Assembly (NCBI GenBank): GCA_038212445.1
Contig: JBBQUM010000028.1
Span: 37,846-101,845, forward strand
DNA from: TMP-7 sp038212445
Lineage (GTDB): Bacteria; Acidobacteriota; Terriglobia; Bryobacterales; Bryobacteraceae
Length of the DNA: 64,000 bases
Direction of reading: 5' to 3'
Positions within the stretch are counted from its first letter, which is position 1, and each line of letters begins with the position of its first letter. A program made the translations under genes and the position numbers. The notes below the pieces were generated by a model, which saw only the letters and a list, made by a program, of their open reading frames with translations, did not search any database and was not told where the DNA came from. Shown here in pieces: positions 7,297-15,902 of the stretch.

Positions 7297-9939
7297 TTAT
7301 TTGGAAAGTTCGAGCACGGCGACGTTGCCTTTGACTTGAGTGAACTCGTAGGCGAGCTGCTCGGTTCCCGGACGCCACTCCGGGCTTCGGACCACAGAAC
7401 CGTAAGCGGTATAGTTGGTCACCTGTTGAGTGTGGCCGGTGATTCGGTCGACCCAGAAGATATTCCAGACACCACCGGGGCAGGCGGCATAGGCGATGCG
7501 GCGGTTGTCGTCGCTGAACCCATATGCATAATGACTACCGGGTTCTTTGACGAGCATGCGCTGCTGTCCGCCATGGCGGTCCATAACCGCGACGAAGGTA
7601 GATTCGCCAGAGGTAACACCGTAGGCGATCCAATCGCCGTTCGGTGAGAATCTGGGAAAGCCCGCTCCTTCGCGCTCAAAGGTCAGCTGCTTTGGGGCGC
7701 CGTTTGGGAGAGGCTGACTCCAGATATTGACGGGTTTTGGAACGTCATAGATAAACTCACGCTGGTCTGGACTGACGCGTGCCCGATTGCGGGACTTAGG
7801 GCTTTCGAATACCGTCGTCTGCGGACCACCACCGGCAGGGATTTGCCGGATTTCGGCCTTCTTGGTCACAAAGAATGAGAAATAGATCGATTTGCCGTCG
7901 GCTGACCAGCCGGGTCCGTTGACATATCCTGGCTCTGACACGAGAACCCTTGGGTTGGAGCCGTCCGCGTTCATCACCCAGAGGTCCTGTCTAGCGTCTT
8001 GCGGCTGGACCACATAGGCGATTTGTTTGCCGTCGGGTGAGTAGGCGGGTAGTTTGGCGCGAACTACTTCGTCCTGATAAAGGGCGATGGACTCCTGGGA
8101 GCCAGCCTGGGTTTGCCAGATCTGACTCACGTTCACCGCATGAGCGAAGAACAGCCGGCGACCGTCGCGGGACAGGTGGAGGGACATCGGCGCTTCGCGA
8201 CCGCTGCGGTAAATGGGTATGGATTCGTCGGTGCCCTTCGTACTGGTGGCGAAGATTCCGAATCCATCCGGCGCGAGCGCGGAGAAATAGATCGTCTTGT
8301 TGTCTGCAGTCAGGACGGGGCTGGATGCTCCGCCGAGGCTGCCGAACTTGATCGGGGTCAGAACGCCGGAATTGAGATCAACTGTCCACAATGAGTTTTT
8401 GGCCGTACGTGTCCCCATGGCGCCGAGCGAAGTGAACACGATCTGTTTGCCGTCGGCGCTCCAGGCGGGGTCAGCGTGCTTTCCCTCGGGATTGCCAGCG
8501 GTGGTTATCTGACGGAGATCGGAACCGTCGAAGCCGACGGTGAAGATGACCGATTCACCGGAACCCTCCATATCGAACCAGGCGAGGTCGCTGGGCTCAG
8601 TGGAACGGAAGGCGACCTTTGAGCCGTCGGGTGACCAAACCGGATGAGAGCCAAACGGCGCGAGCTGGCGGACAGGCGTTCCGCCGGATGTAGGGACCGC
8701 CCAGATTCCGCGTCGCGCCGCGGAGTGAAACGCGATGGTGGATCCATTAGGGGACCACGTAGGCTCGATGTTCTGCTGGCCGTCGCTGGTGATCTGCCTT
8801 TCCGCGCCGCCCGGGTTGGCGGACCGGACATAGATCTCGAAACGACCTGAGCGGTTGGAGCTGAAGGCGAACTCCTTGCCGTCGGGGCTGAGGGACGGGC
8901 CAAAGGCAAGTCCTGGCACGGTGGTGAGTGCGGCAGCCTGGAGGGTGCCGTGGGAGGCTTTCGGAAGGAGAGAGCCTCCAAAACGCCATAGAACCAATCC
9001 GCCAAGGACGACCGCTGCGATGGCGGCAGGCAGCTTCCAATTCCGCGCGCGCTGCGGTTTGAAAGGGGCAGTGCGAGCGACACCGGAATCAGATTCTTCC
9101 CGGAGTTCCTGAAGCGCGACGTTCAAGTCCCCGGTGTGCTGAAAGCGGCGGTCGGGGTCTTTGCGGAGGCAGCGGATGAGGATTCGATCGAGTTCCGGCG
9201 GCAGGTCGCCGCGCGTTTCTTGAATTGGCGCAGGGTCATCGCGGAGGATTGCTGAGAGAACTGCCAAGTGGCTGTCGCCGGAGAAAGGACGGCGGCCAGT
9301 AACCATCTCGTAGAGCATTGCGCCGAAGGAAAAGATGTCGGACCGGGCGTCGACATGCTTCCCTTCGGCCTGCTCAGGCGACATGTACGCAGTGGTGCCG
9401 ACGACGGTGCCTTCGGCGGTAAGCGATTGTGCCAATGTTCTGGTGGCTTCCGATTGGCCAGTAGAGGGTTCAATCAGTTTTGCCAGTCCGAAGTCAAGTA
9501 GTTTGACGTCGCCGCTGTCACTCACCATGACGTTGGACGGCTTCAGATCGCGATGGATGATGCCGCGGGCGTGGGCGGCGGTGAGGGCGGCTGCAATTTG
9601 CCCTGAGTAGCGGAGCAATTCGTTGAGGCGGAGACCGCCGGGCGGAATAAGACTGCCGAGCGTCTTGCCCTGGACGTGCTCCATGGCGATGAAGGAGACG
9701 CCGTCTGACTCACCAATCTCGTAAACATGAACGATGTTGGGGTGATTGAGCGCTGAGGCCGAGCGGGCTTCCTGGACAAATCTGCGATGGCGGTCGGGGT
9801 TGTTAGTGGTATCCGGGGGGAGCAGTTTCAGGGCCACCACGCGGTCGAGCCGCTGGTCGCGGGCCTTATAGACAACGCCCATTCCGCCCCGGCCGAGTTC
9901 CTCGAGGATGTCGAAATGGGCGATGGATTTGCCTGTCAT
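7297..9939 (-). CDS. Membrane Ser/Thr protein kinase with TolB/PD40 propeller sensor
   Basis: An 880-residue PknB-type kinase. The N-terminal domain has the glycine loop LGRGGMGVVY (15-24), Lys38, HRDLKPSN at 129-136 and DFG at 149-151, so it should be active. After the kinase domain (to about 285) there is one membrane helix near 305-325 (LPAAIAAVVLGGLVLW). The rest is an extracytoplasmic propeller built from repeats of the form LSPDGKEFAFSSNRSG and WSPDGSKVAF, typical of TolB/PD40 blades. This arrangement is common in Acidobacteria; the ligand is unknown. The stop lies 7 bp from the blaI -35 box, so a functional link with the BlaI/M56 pair is possible but unproven. Confidence 0.93.
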   Translation of the reverse strand: MTGKSIAHFDILEELGRGGMGVVYKARDQRLDRVVALKLLPPDTTNNPDRHRRFVQEARSASALNHPNIVHVYEIGESDGVSFIAMEHVQGKTLGSLIPPGGLRLNELLRYSGQIAAALTAAHARGIIHRDLKPSNVMVSDSGDVKLLDFGLAKLIEPSTGQSEATRTLAQSLTAEGTVVGTTAYMSPEQAEGKHVDARSDIFSFGAMLYEMVTGRRPFSGDSHLAVLSAILRDDPAPIQETRGDLPPELDRILIRCLRKDPDRRFQHTGDLNVALQELREESDSGVARTAPFKPQRARNWKLPAAIAAVVLGGLVLWRFGGSLLPKASHGTLQAAALTTVPGLAFGPSLSPDGKEFAFSSNRSGRFEIYVRSANPGGAERQITSDGQQNIEPTWSPNGSTIAFHSAARRGIWAVPTSGGTPVRQLAPFGSHPVWSPDGSKVAFRSTEPSDLAWFDMEGSGESVIFTVGFDGSDLRQITTAGNPEGKHADPAWSADGKQIVFTSLGAMGTRTAKNSLWTVDLNSGVLTPIKFGSLGGASSPVLTADNKTIYFSALAPDGFGIFATSTKGTDESIPIYRSGREAPMSLHLSRDGRRLFFAHAVNVSQIWQTQAGSQESIALYQDEVVRAKLPAYSPDGKQIAYVVQPQDARQDLWVMNADGSNPRVLVSEPGYVNGPGWSADGKSIYFSFFVTKKAEIRQIPAGGGPQTTVFESPKSRNRARVSPDQREFIYDVPKPVNIWSQPLPNGAPKQLTFEREGAGFPRFSPNGDWIAYGVTSGESTFVAVMDRHGGQQRMLVKEPGSHYAYGFSDDNRRIAYAACPGGVWNIFWVDRITGHTQQVTNYTAYGSVVRSPEWRPGTEQLAYEFTQVKGNVAVLELSK

Positions 9940-10012
9940 GCGGAGCGGATAAACAAGGATATCCTCAGGCTATGCGGTCCGCAATGGCAATCGGGGATGG
10001 TCGCCCCGATAA

Positions 10013-10534
10013 TTAGAGCGCTTCAGGAACGCGCAGATTTGACTTTTCAAGCACGCTGTCGAGCAGCGTGATGGCATCGGGTTCGCGCAATCCACGGGAG
10101 ATGCAGACCTCGTTGACGATCATCTGGCGTGACCGGTCAAGCTGCTTCTTTTCGCGGAAAGAGAGCGGCTTTTCGCATTGAATGATGAGGAGCGCCTTGA
10201 AGACTTCAGCGATCTCAAGCATGCTGCCGTTGCGCATCTTCTCCGAGTTTTCTTTGAACCGGATCTTCCAATCCGCGTTGCTCTTACACTTGCCGGTGGC
10301 GAGGAAACAGAGTACCCGGGAAATGTCCCCGTTCTTTGTTACCTTCCTCAATCCCACTTCGTCCGCGTGGGAGAAGGGGACCATCACCGTCATGTTGTTG
10401 CAACTCAGTCTGAGAAGGTAGAACCGTTCAAAGCGGGGACCGAAAGAACGCTGGCTGATGTTCTCGATGGTCGCGACGCCATGGTTCGGGTAAACGACTT
10501 TTTCACCGACTTGGAAAGTCATGCGTAGACTCAT
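10013..10534 (-). CDS. CarD/CdnL-family transcription regulator
   Basis: A 173-residue protein. The N-terminus reads FQVGEKVVYPNHGVATIE, the Tudor-like RNA-polymerase-interacting domain of CarD/CdnL proteins, followed by YLLRL and MVPFSHADEVGLR. The C-terminal part is helical with KPLSFREKKQLDRSRQM, the conserved DNA-backbone-binding region. These proteins bind the RNA polymerase beta subunit and stabilise open promoter complexes, often at rRNA and growth genes. The start at 10534 is preceded by GAGG; Met5 is an alternative. It stands alone, with a 264-bp spacer containing an inverted repeat upstream. Confidence 0.9.
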   Translation of the reverse strand: MSLRMTFQVGEKVVYPNHGVATIENISQRSFGPRFERFYLLRLSCNNMTVMVPFSHADEVGLRKVTKNGDISRVLCFLATGKCKSNADWKIRFKENSEKMRNGSMLEIAEVFKALLIIQCEKPLSFREKKQLDRSRQMIVNEVCISRGLREPDAITLLDSVLEKSNLRVPEAL

Positions 10535-10621
10535 ACACCTCGGTTAGGTTGTCACTAATCTCACGTAGTAGTGAAACAGAATGGTAAGCCCGATCCGTTT
10601 AGAAAGTCAACAAAAAAACGT

Positions 10622-10652
10622 TTGCAACCTGTACTAGCGATTGAGGTTGCAA
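10622..10652. repeat. 9-bp perfect inverted repeat upstream of carD
   Basis: TTGCAACCT (10622-10630) and AGGTTGCAA (10644-10652) are separated by 13 bp in the spacer 10535-10798. It may be an operator for the CarD gene or a hairpin at the 3' end of the sugar isomerase mRNA. No T-run follows on either strand. The rest of this spacer is locally AT-rich and holds no convincing gene. Confidence 0.45.
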
Positions 10653-10798
10653 CACGGACCCAATTCGTCGCAATTTGCGATCTTCTGTAAGTCTTGAAAT
10701 TGAAACGATTTAGCCGAATCGATAAAGCACTCTAGGTAAGTGTTAGTCGAATGGCTAGCCGCTTGCGGGGGAAAAGACCTGTAGGTACGAAATCTCGG

Positions 10799-11980
10799 CT
10801 ACGCGTAGCTGGAGATGGAGGCTGCATTCCTGGCACTTCGCTGGGCGGTTACGCGTTCAATATAAGCGCTTTGCCAGAAGGCCTCGAGGGGATCCTCGGG
10901 CAATCCTTTGGACTTGCGCCACTCAACCATGGCTGGCCGCACGTCGGTGGAGAAGGCGTCTTTGAGGCAACGCTCGGCGCGCATGAGATCGCTCTTGGCG
11001 TTGTACTCAAGCACCTTGCTGTGATCGACCAGCGAAGCCTTGGCGTAGATTTCCTGGGCAGTGGTAACAGTCTGGATGGTCTCCTCGATTTTTCCCTTGA
11101 GGTTATGCGACTGATCGACCATATAGGCGATATCGGCCTTCCGTCCGGTCTCGAATTCCCAGAGCAGGATTTCGTGGAAGATGCGGAAGACCTGATAGGG
11201 GTCGATGGATCCGAGGGTGAGGTCGTCGTCGGCAAAGCGCCGGTCGTTGAAATGGAAGCCGCCGAGCATTTCCTCGTCGAGCAGCCAGGCGACGATCTGC
11301 TCTATATTCTGAGCCTGGTAGTGATGTCCGGTATCGACGAGCACCTTGGCCTGGGGTCCGGCGGCACGCGCGAAGAGGAGCGCCATGCCCCAATCGGCGA
11401 TATCGGTGTGATAGAACGCGGGCTCAAACGGCTTGTACTCGACGAGCATCCGCTGCGACGGCGCGAGGAGGGCGTGGCACTCGCGGAGTCCTTCCTCGAA
11501 CCAGTGTTTGCGATGGCGCATGACGGCGGTTCCGGGGTAGTTGGAGCCGTCGGCGAACCAGAGGGAGACGTCGCGGCTGCGCAGTGATTTACCGATTTCG
11601 ATGCTGTCGGCGACATGCGCAATCGCGTGACGGCGGATGGAGGCGTCGGGATTTCCGAACGATCCGTGCTTGTAGTTCTGATCCTGAAATACGTTGGGGT
11701 TAATGGATCCGGCGCGCACTCCGTAGATGTTTTCGAGGCGGTGCACCTCGCCGGCGCTAGCCACGCCTTGCGGCAGGTCCCAAAGGACGTGGAGGGCCAT
11801 GGTGGGGCATGCGCCAGTGAGGCTGTGAACCTGGGCTGCGTCGCTGAATTTTTCTTCGAGCGTGGTGGCCGCGGCGGGCTGAATGAATTTGCCAAAGCGG
11901 GTGCCCGTATTGGCGAACCCCCAGGAGGGGATTTCAATCGCGAGGGAATCGAGAGCGCGGGATATAGCGTCGGCAGGCAT
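10799..11980 (-). CDS. L-rhamnose isomerase-type sugar isomerase
   Basis: A 393-residue TIM-barrel isomerase of the Pseudomonas stutzeri L-rhamnose isomerase type. Metal and substrate segments visible include VEYKPFEPAFYHTDIADWG, VLVDTGHHYQ and GFHFNDRRFADDDL, supplying the Glu, Asp and His ligands for the divalent metals. It would interconvert an aldose and ketose (L-rhamnose/L-rhamnulose or related sugars) in the cytoplasm. The ATG at 11980 is preceded by AGGAACGAA; the frame extends to 12106 but that would overlap gatA. It lies 49 bp after the gatA stop and is probably co-transcribed with the gat genes, with no kinase or aldolase partner nearby. Sugar specificity cannot be read from sequence. 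Confidence 0.87.
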   Translation of the reverse strand: MPADAISRALDSLAIEIPSWGFANTGTRFGKFIQPAAATTLEEKFSDAAQVHSLTGACPTMALHVLWDLPQGVASAGEVHRLENIYGVRAGSINPNVFQDQNYKHGSFGNPDASIRRHAIAHVADSIEIGKSLRSRDVSLWFADGSNYPGTAVMRHRKHWFEEGLRECHALLAPSQRMLVEYKPFEPAFYHTDIADWGMALLFARAAGPQAKVLVDTGHHYQAQNIEQIVAWLLDEEMLGGFHFNDRRFADDDLTLGSIDPYQVFRIFHEILLWEFETGRKADIAYMVDQSHNLKGKIEETIQTVTTAQEIYAKASLVDHSKVLEYNAKSDLMRAERCLKDAFSTDVRPAMVEWRKSKGLPEDPLEAFWQSAYIERVTAQRSARNAASISSYA

Positions 11981-12029
11981 TTCGTTCCTATTTATATCAG
12001 TCGACGGGTAGGAGGTGGTGAGTTTGAGG

Positions 12030-13463
12030 CTATCGTTGTTCGTAGGCGTGAGCGAGGCGGAACATGGTGGACTCGTCGAAGTGTTTGGTGAGAATCTGAA
12101 GTCCAACCGGCAGTCCGGCGGCGGTGTTGCCGGCGGGGACGCTCATGCAGGGGACGCCGGCCAGGGAACCGGTGATGGTGTAGATATCGGAGAGGTACAT
12201 CTCCATTGGGTCGCTGGTCTTTTCGCCGAGTTTGAAAGCAGGAAAGGGCGAGACGGGAGTGACTATGGCGTCGACCTTCTGAAACGCTTCTGAGAAATCG
12301 CGGGCGACGAGGGTGCGCGCCTTCTGGGCTTTCAGGTAGTAGGCGTCATAGTAGCCGGCGCTGAGGACGTAGGTTCCAAGCATGATGCGCCGCTTACACT
12401 CGGCGCCGAATCCCTCGCCACGAGAAAACCGGTACATCTCGCTCAGGTTGGTGGCGTTGGCGGATCGTGTGGTGTAACGGACTCCATCGAAGCGGGCGAG
12501 GTTGGCGCTCGCCTCGGCGGTACAGATGATGTAGTACGACGCGATGGCGTAGTCGGTGGCGGGCATGCTGATGTCGACGATCTCGGCGCCGAGGCGCTTA
12601 AGTTCGTCGACGGCGCGGGCGATGACGTCGCCGGTCTCGCTGGCCAGTCCTTTGAAGTACTCACGCGGGAGGCCGACGCGGAGGCCCTTGATGTTGCCGG
12701 TGAGGGCGGTGTTGTAGTCGTCGACTGGAGCGAGCGCAGAGGTGGCGTCGGACTCATCGCGTCCGGCGATGGTATGGAGGAGCGTTGCGGCGTCCTTCAC
12801 GTTGCGGGCGAACGGGCCGATGTGGTCGAGGGAACTGGCGAAGGCCACCAAGCCGTAGCGGGACACTCGCCCGTAGGTGGGAGTAACGCCGACGATGCCG
12901 CAGAACGATGCAGGCTGCCGGACGGAGCCGCCGGTATCGGAGCCGAGCGACACGACCGCGGTACCCTGCGCCACTACAGCCGCCGAGCCCCCGCTGGAGC
13001 CTCCGGGGACGCGATCGAGGGCCGCCGGATTGCGAACAGGGCCAAACGCCGAGTTCTCATTCGACGATCCCATCGCGAATTCATCGCAATTGGTTTTGCC
13101 AATGATGACGCCGCCAGCGCCTTCAAGCCGCTGAATCGCAGTGGCGTCGTAGGGCGGAACGTAGTGTTCAAGCAGGCGCGAGCCGCAGGTGGTCCGCAGA
13201 CCGCGGGTGACGATTACGTCTTTCACCGCGATAGGAACGCCGGCAAGTGGGCCGGGATCGTTGCCGGCGGCCAGTTGGGAGTCGACGCGGCGAGCGGTTT
13301 CGAGTGCCCGATCGGCAGAGAAGGTGAGATACGCGTTCGTTTTCGGATTTTCGGCTTGGGCGAACGAGAGCGCGGCGGTAGCGAGTTCCTCGGCGCTGAA
13401 GGTTCTGGCGCGCAATCCGGCTTGAACCTGATCGATGGTCAAGGACGCGATATCGGGACTCAT
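12030..13463 (-). CDS. gatA: Asp/Glu-tRNA amidotransferase subunit A
   Basis: A 477-residue amidase-signature protein. The Ser-cisSer-Lys triad is visible as Lys81 (GVPIAVKD), Ser156 (VPGGSSGGS) and Ser180 (GSDTGGSVR). GatA supplies ammonia from glutamine for converting Glu-tRNA(Gln) or Asp-tRNA(Asn) within the GatCAB complex. It overlaps gatC by 4 bp (ATGA), indicating coupled translation. gatB is not in this window. Full family length and intact motifs argue for a functional gene. Confidence 0.97.
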   Translation of the reverse strand: MSPDIASLTIDQVQAGLRARTFSAEELATAALSFAQAENPKTNAYLTFSADRALETARRVDSQLAAGNDPGPLAGVPIAVKDVIVTRGLRTTCGSRLLEHYVPPYDATAIQRLEGAGGVIIGKTNCDEFAMGSSNENSAFGPVRNPAALDRVPGGSSGGSAAVVAQGTAVVSLGSDTGGSVRQPASFCGIVGVTPTYGRVSRYGLVAFASSLDHIGPFARNVKDAATLLHTIAGRDESDATSALAPVDDYNTALTGNIKGLRVGLPREYFKGLASETGDVIARAVDELKRLGAEIVDISMPATDYAIASYYIICTAEASANLARFDGVRYTTRSANATNLSEMYRFSRGEGFGAECKRRIMLGTYVLSAGYYDAYYLKAQKARTLVARDFSEAFQKVDAIVTPVSPFPAFKLGEKTSDPMEMYLSDIYTITGSLAGVPCMSVPAGNTAAGLPVGLQILTKHFDESTMFRLAHAYEQR

Positions 13464-13759
13464 CGCTCGATCACCTTGGGCACTTTGAAGAAGCCGGCAC
13501 CCGCGAGAGGCGCGTTGGCCAGAGCTTCAGCATTCACGAGCGGGGTGTGTTCGACGTCGGGGCGGAGGGTGGCGGTATCGCCGGCGTCAAACAGTACTTG
13601 CGCCATAGGGGCGACGCCCGTGGTGTCGAGTTCCTCAAGTTTGTCGATGTGGGTCAGGATCTCGTCAAGTTCCTGGGCCATGCGAGCGATTTCGCTCGAA
13701 GTCAGTTCCAGGTTTGCCAGTCCGGCGACGTAGCGCACCTTCTCATCGGTTATCTTCAA
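13460..13759 (-). CDS. gatC: Asp/Glu-tRNA amidotransferase subunit C
   Basis: A 99-residue GatC, with the typical VRYVAGLANLELTSSEI start, LDEILTHIDKLEELDT core and the VLFDAGDTATLRPD segment that wraps the A/B interface. It stabilises GatA and helps it pair with GatB. It overlaps the upstream DUF721 gene by 4 bp and gatA by 4 bp, so the three are one translationally coupled unit. Confidence 0.95.
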   Translation of the reverse strand: MKITDEKVRYVAGLANLELTSSEIARMAQELDEILTHIDKLEELDTTGVAPMAQVLFDAGDTATLRPDVEHTPLVNAEALANAPLAGAGFFKVPKVIER

Positions 13760-14163
13760 GCACTAGCCTTCTTGCGGGAGCGAATGTAAACGCTGCGGAA
13801 GATGGGATCGGCAATGAGATCGGCATCGTCGCCGCCGATCGCGATTGTTTGCCTGACGATCTCAGCGCGCTGGGGTGTGCGTTTGGGCATCATCGGACGG
13901 AATGCTATGTCCTTGACGATGTCGGTGCCCGCAACGTCGCGCATGCGTTGGACGATTTGGCTTCGCATCGTGGTCAGTTGCCGCTGCCAGAGCGTGTCCT
14001 CCACCTCAACCAAAAGGCAACCGCGAACCAGCGATACGGGATTTGATCGTGCAGCGATTTTTTTGCCGACGGCAGAGGGCCACGCGGCTCGTGCCAGTTC
14101 TTCGGGACTGACGCAGCCAGCAGGGATTCTCAACTTGCCGAGGAGGCGGCCTGCACGTTCCAT
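13756..14163 (-). CDS. DUF721/DciA-like protein
   Basis: A 135-residue protein. AWPSAVGKKIAARSNPVSL followed by GCLLVEVEDTLWQRQLTTM and a helical stretch matches the DUF721 (DciA-type) KH-like domain. DciA proteins help load the replicative helicase DnaB in bacteria lacking DnaC; this role is taken from the family. It is the first gene of the dciA-gatC-gatA-isomerase run, overlapping gatC by 4 bp. The C-terminal tail is basic. The start ATG at 14163 is the only in-frame choice close to the conserved domain. Confidence 0.8.
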   Translation of the reverse strand: MERAGRLLGKLRIPAGCVSPEELARAAWPSAVGKKIAARSNPVSLVRGCLLVEVEDTLWQRQLTTMRSQIVQRMRDVAGTDIVKDIAFRPMMPKRTPQRAEIVRQTIAIGGDDADLIADPIFRSVYIRSRKKASA

Positions 14164-14465
14164 GGTGGGTTAACGAGTTCGATTTTAGCATGCGGGCCTC
14201 AAAGTGGCCGCTGTTTCGAAGCACGATTCGCTGAGGTGATCGGACTACTTCGTGCGCATCGACTCCAGTATTGTCGCGCGCGATGTAGCCGCTTAGGTTA
14301 CTTCACGGGTTGCTGAGGTTGCCAGGGCACCATCTTGGGGCAGGCGTGGGGGCTGGGCGTGTCGTAGTCCGACTGGTTACTTCGGGTCTCGTCGGCCGAA
14401 AAAATACGCAAGCTCGTTCTTGGCGCGTCAATTTATTGGCGGCTGGTGCGACTTCGTGGCCTGGT
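14164..14465. other. Spacer of about 300 bp between purF and the dciA-like gene
   Basis: No gene is supported. It must hold the promoter of the dciA-gatCA run and the 3' end of the purF transcript. A 5-bp stem CCGAC/GTCGG near 14370-14395 lies beside an A6 tract, but neither a clear terminator nor a strong -35/-10 pair was seen. Confidence 0.5.
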
Positions 14466-15902
14466 CTATTTGCGGGCTGCGCGTAGTTCCTGAATATTCA
14501 CGAGATCGGTTGGGTAGTTGCCGGTATAGCAGGCGTAACAGAAGCGCTGGTCAGTATCGGCGACGGCCTGACGCAGCGAGCCGAGCGAGAGATAGCCTAG
14601 CGTGTCGGCTTCGATGAAACGGCGCGTTTCCTCGACGGTATTGTTGGCGGCGATGAGTTCTCGTTCGCTGGGCGTGTCGACGCCATAGAAGCAGGGAGAA
14701 ATGGTGGGAGGGCACGCGATTCTCATGTGAACCTCGCGGGCGCCAGCCTGCCTGACCATGCGAACGATTTTGCGGCTGGTGGTGCCGCGGACGATGGAGT
14801 CGTCCACGAGGATGACACGGCGGCCTTCGAGAAGGTGACGGATGGGATTCAGCTTGAGCTTGACGCCGAAGTCGCGGATTGCCTGGGACGGCTCAATGAA
14901 CGTCCGGCCGACGTAGTGATTGCGGATCAGGGCCTGGCGGAAGGGTATCCCGGATTCTTCGGAATAGCCCAGAGCGGCCGCTACGCCCGAGTCGGGCACA
15001 GGGACGACGAGGTCGGCATCCACCCCGGTCTCGATGGCCAGCAATCGTCCGAGAGACTCGCGCGATTGCTGAACCGGCCGGCCGAAAACGATGGAATCCG
15101 GGCGCGAGAAGTAGACGTGCTCAAAGACGCACTGCGAGAGATCGCGCTGCGGCGCCCATTGTTCTCGCGTCATGCCCTCAGGGCCGACGATGACCATCTC
15201 ACCGGGCGCGACGTCGTTAAGATAAGTTGCATTGATCAGGTCGAAGGCGCAGGTTTCGGAGGCGAACACGTAGCCGACGCGGTGGCCCGCGAGTTCCATC
15301 TGGCCTAATGCGAGCGGCCTGAAGCCGTTGGGGTCGCGCGCGACGATGATGCGGTCGTCAGCGAGAAAGACGAGCGAGAAAGCACCCTCGAGCTGGAGTA
15401 GCGCTTCGCGTAATGCGCCGGCCAGCGTGCGTTCACGCGAACGCGCCACCAGGTGGAGGATGACTTCGGTGTCGCTCGACGCCTGGAAAATGGAGCCGTC
15501 GCGCTCCAGGTCGCGCCGCAATTCGGCGGCGTTGGTGATGTTGCCGTTATGCGCGACAGCGATCTTACCTTTATTGCAGGCGACGGAAAACGGCTGCGCG
15601 TTCAGTAGGACGGTGTCGCCGGCGGTGGAGTAACGCGTATGCCCGATCGCGAGGTTGCCGGGCAGTTCGGCGACGACGGCAGGCGTGAAGATGTCCGCGA
15701 CGTGGCCCATGCTCTTGTAGCAACGGATCTCGTGACCGTCGCTGGTCGCGATTCCGGCGCTCTCCTGGCCGCGATGTTGGAGCGCGTAGAGGCCCAGGTA
15801 GGTGAGATTAGCGGCTTCGGGGTGCCCGTAAATGGCAACCACGCCACACTCTTCTCGAAACTTATCGAAGGGCTCGTTGTCAGACTCGAAAACGTCAGCC
15901 AT
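14466..15902 (-). CDS. purF: Amidophosphoribosyltransferase
   Basis: A 478-residue first-committed enzyme of purine synthesis, making phosphoribosylamine from PRPP and glutamine. The N-terminal Ntn glutaminase follows an 18-residue propeptide, giving Cys19 (EECGVVAIYG) as nucleophile. The PRPP site reads VILVDDSIVRGTTSRK. Cysteines in SQCVFEHVY, CPPTISPCFYG and CYACYTG match the Bacillus-type enzyme that carries a 4Fe-4S cluster, so an oxygen-sensitive form is expected. It overlaps purL by 8 bp and is the last gene of purQ-purL-purF. Confidence 0.97.
   Translation of the reverse strand: MADVFESDNEPFDKFREECGVVAIYGHPEAANLTYLGLYALQHRGQESAGIATSDGHEIRCYKSMGHVADIFTPAVVAELPGNLAIGHTRYSTAGDTVLLNAQPFSVACNKGKIAVAHNGNITNAAELRRDLERDGSIFQASSDTEVILHLVARSRERTLAGALREALLQLEGAFSLVFLADDRIIVARDPNGFRPLALGQMELAGHRVGYVFASETCAFDLINATYLNDVAPGEMVIVGPEGMTREQWAPQRDLSQCVFEHVYFSRPDSIVFGRPVQQSRESLGRLLAIETGVDADLVVPVPDSGVAAALGYSEESGIPFRQALIRNHYVGRTFIEPSQAIRDFGVKLKLNPIRHLLEGRRVILVDDSIVRGTTSRKIVRMVRQAGAREVHMRIACPPTISPCFYGVDTPSERELIAANNTVEETRRFIEADTLGYLSLGSLRQAVADTDQRFCYACYTGNYPTDLVNIQELRAARK

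Noticed and set aside
10751..11587. 278-codon plus frame antisense to the sugar isomerase
   Set aside because: Its sequence is the shadow of a strongly conserved enzyme frame; GC-rich DNA leaves long antisense frames open, and no start signal or family is visible.
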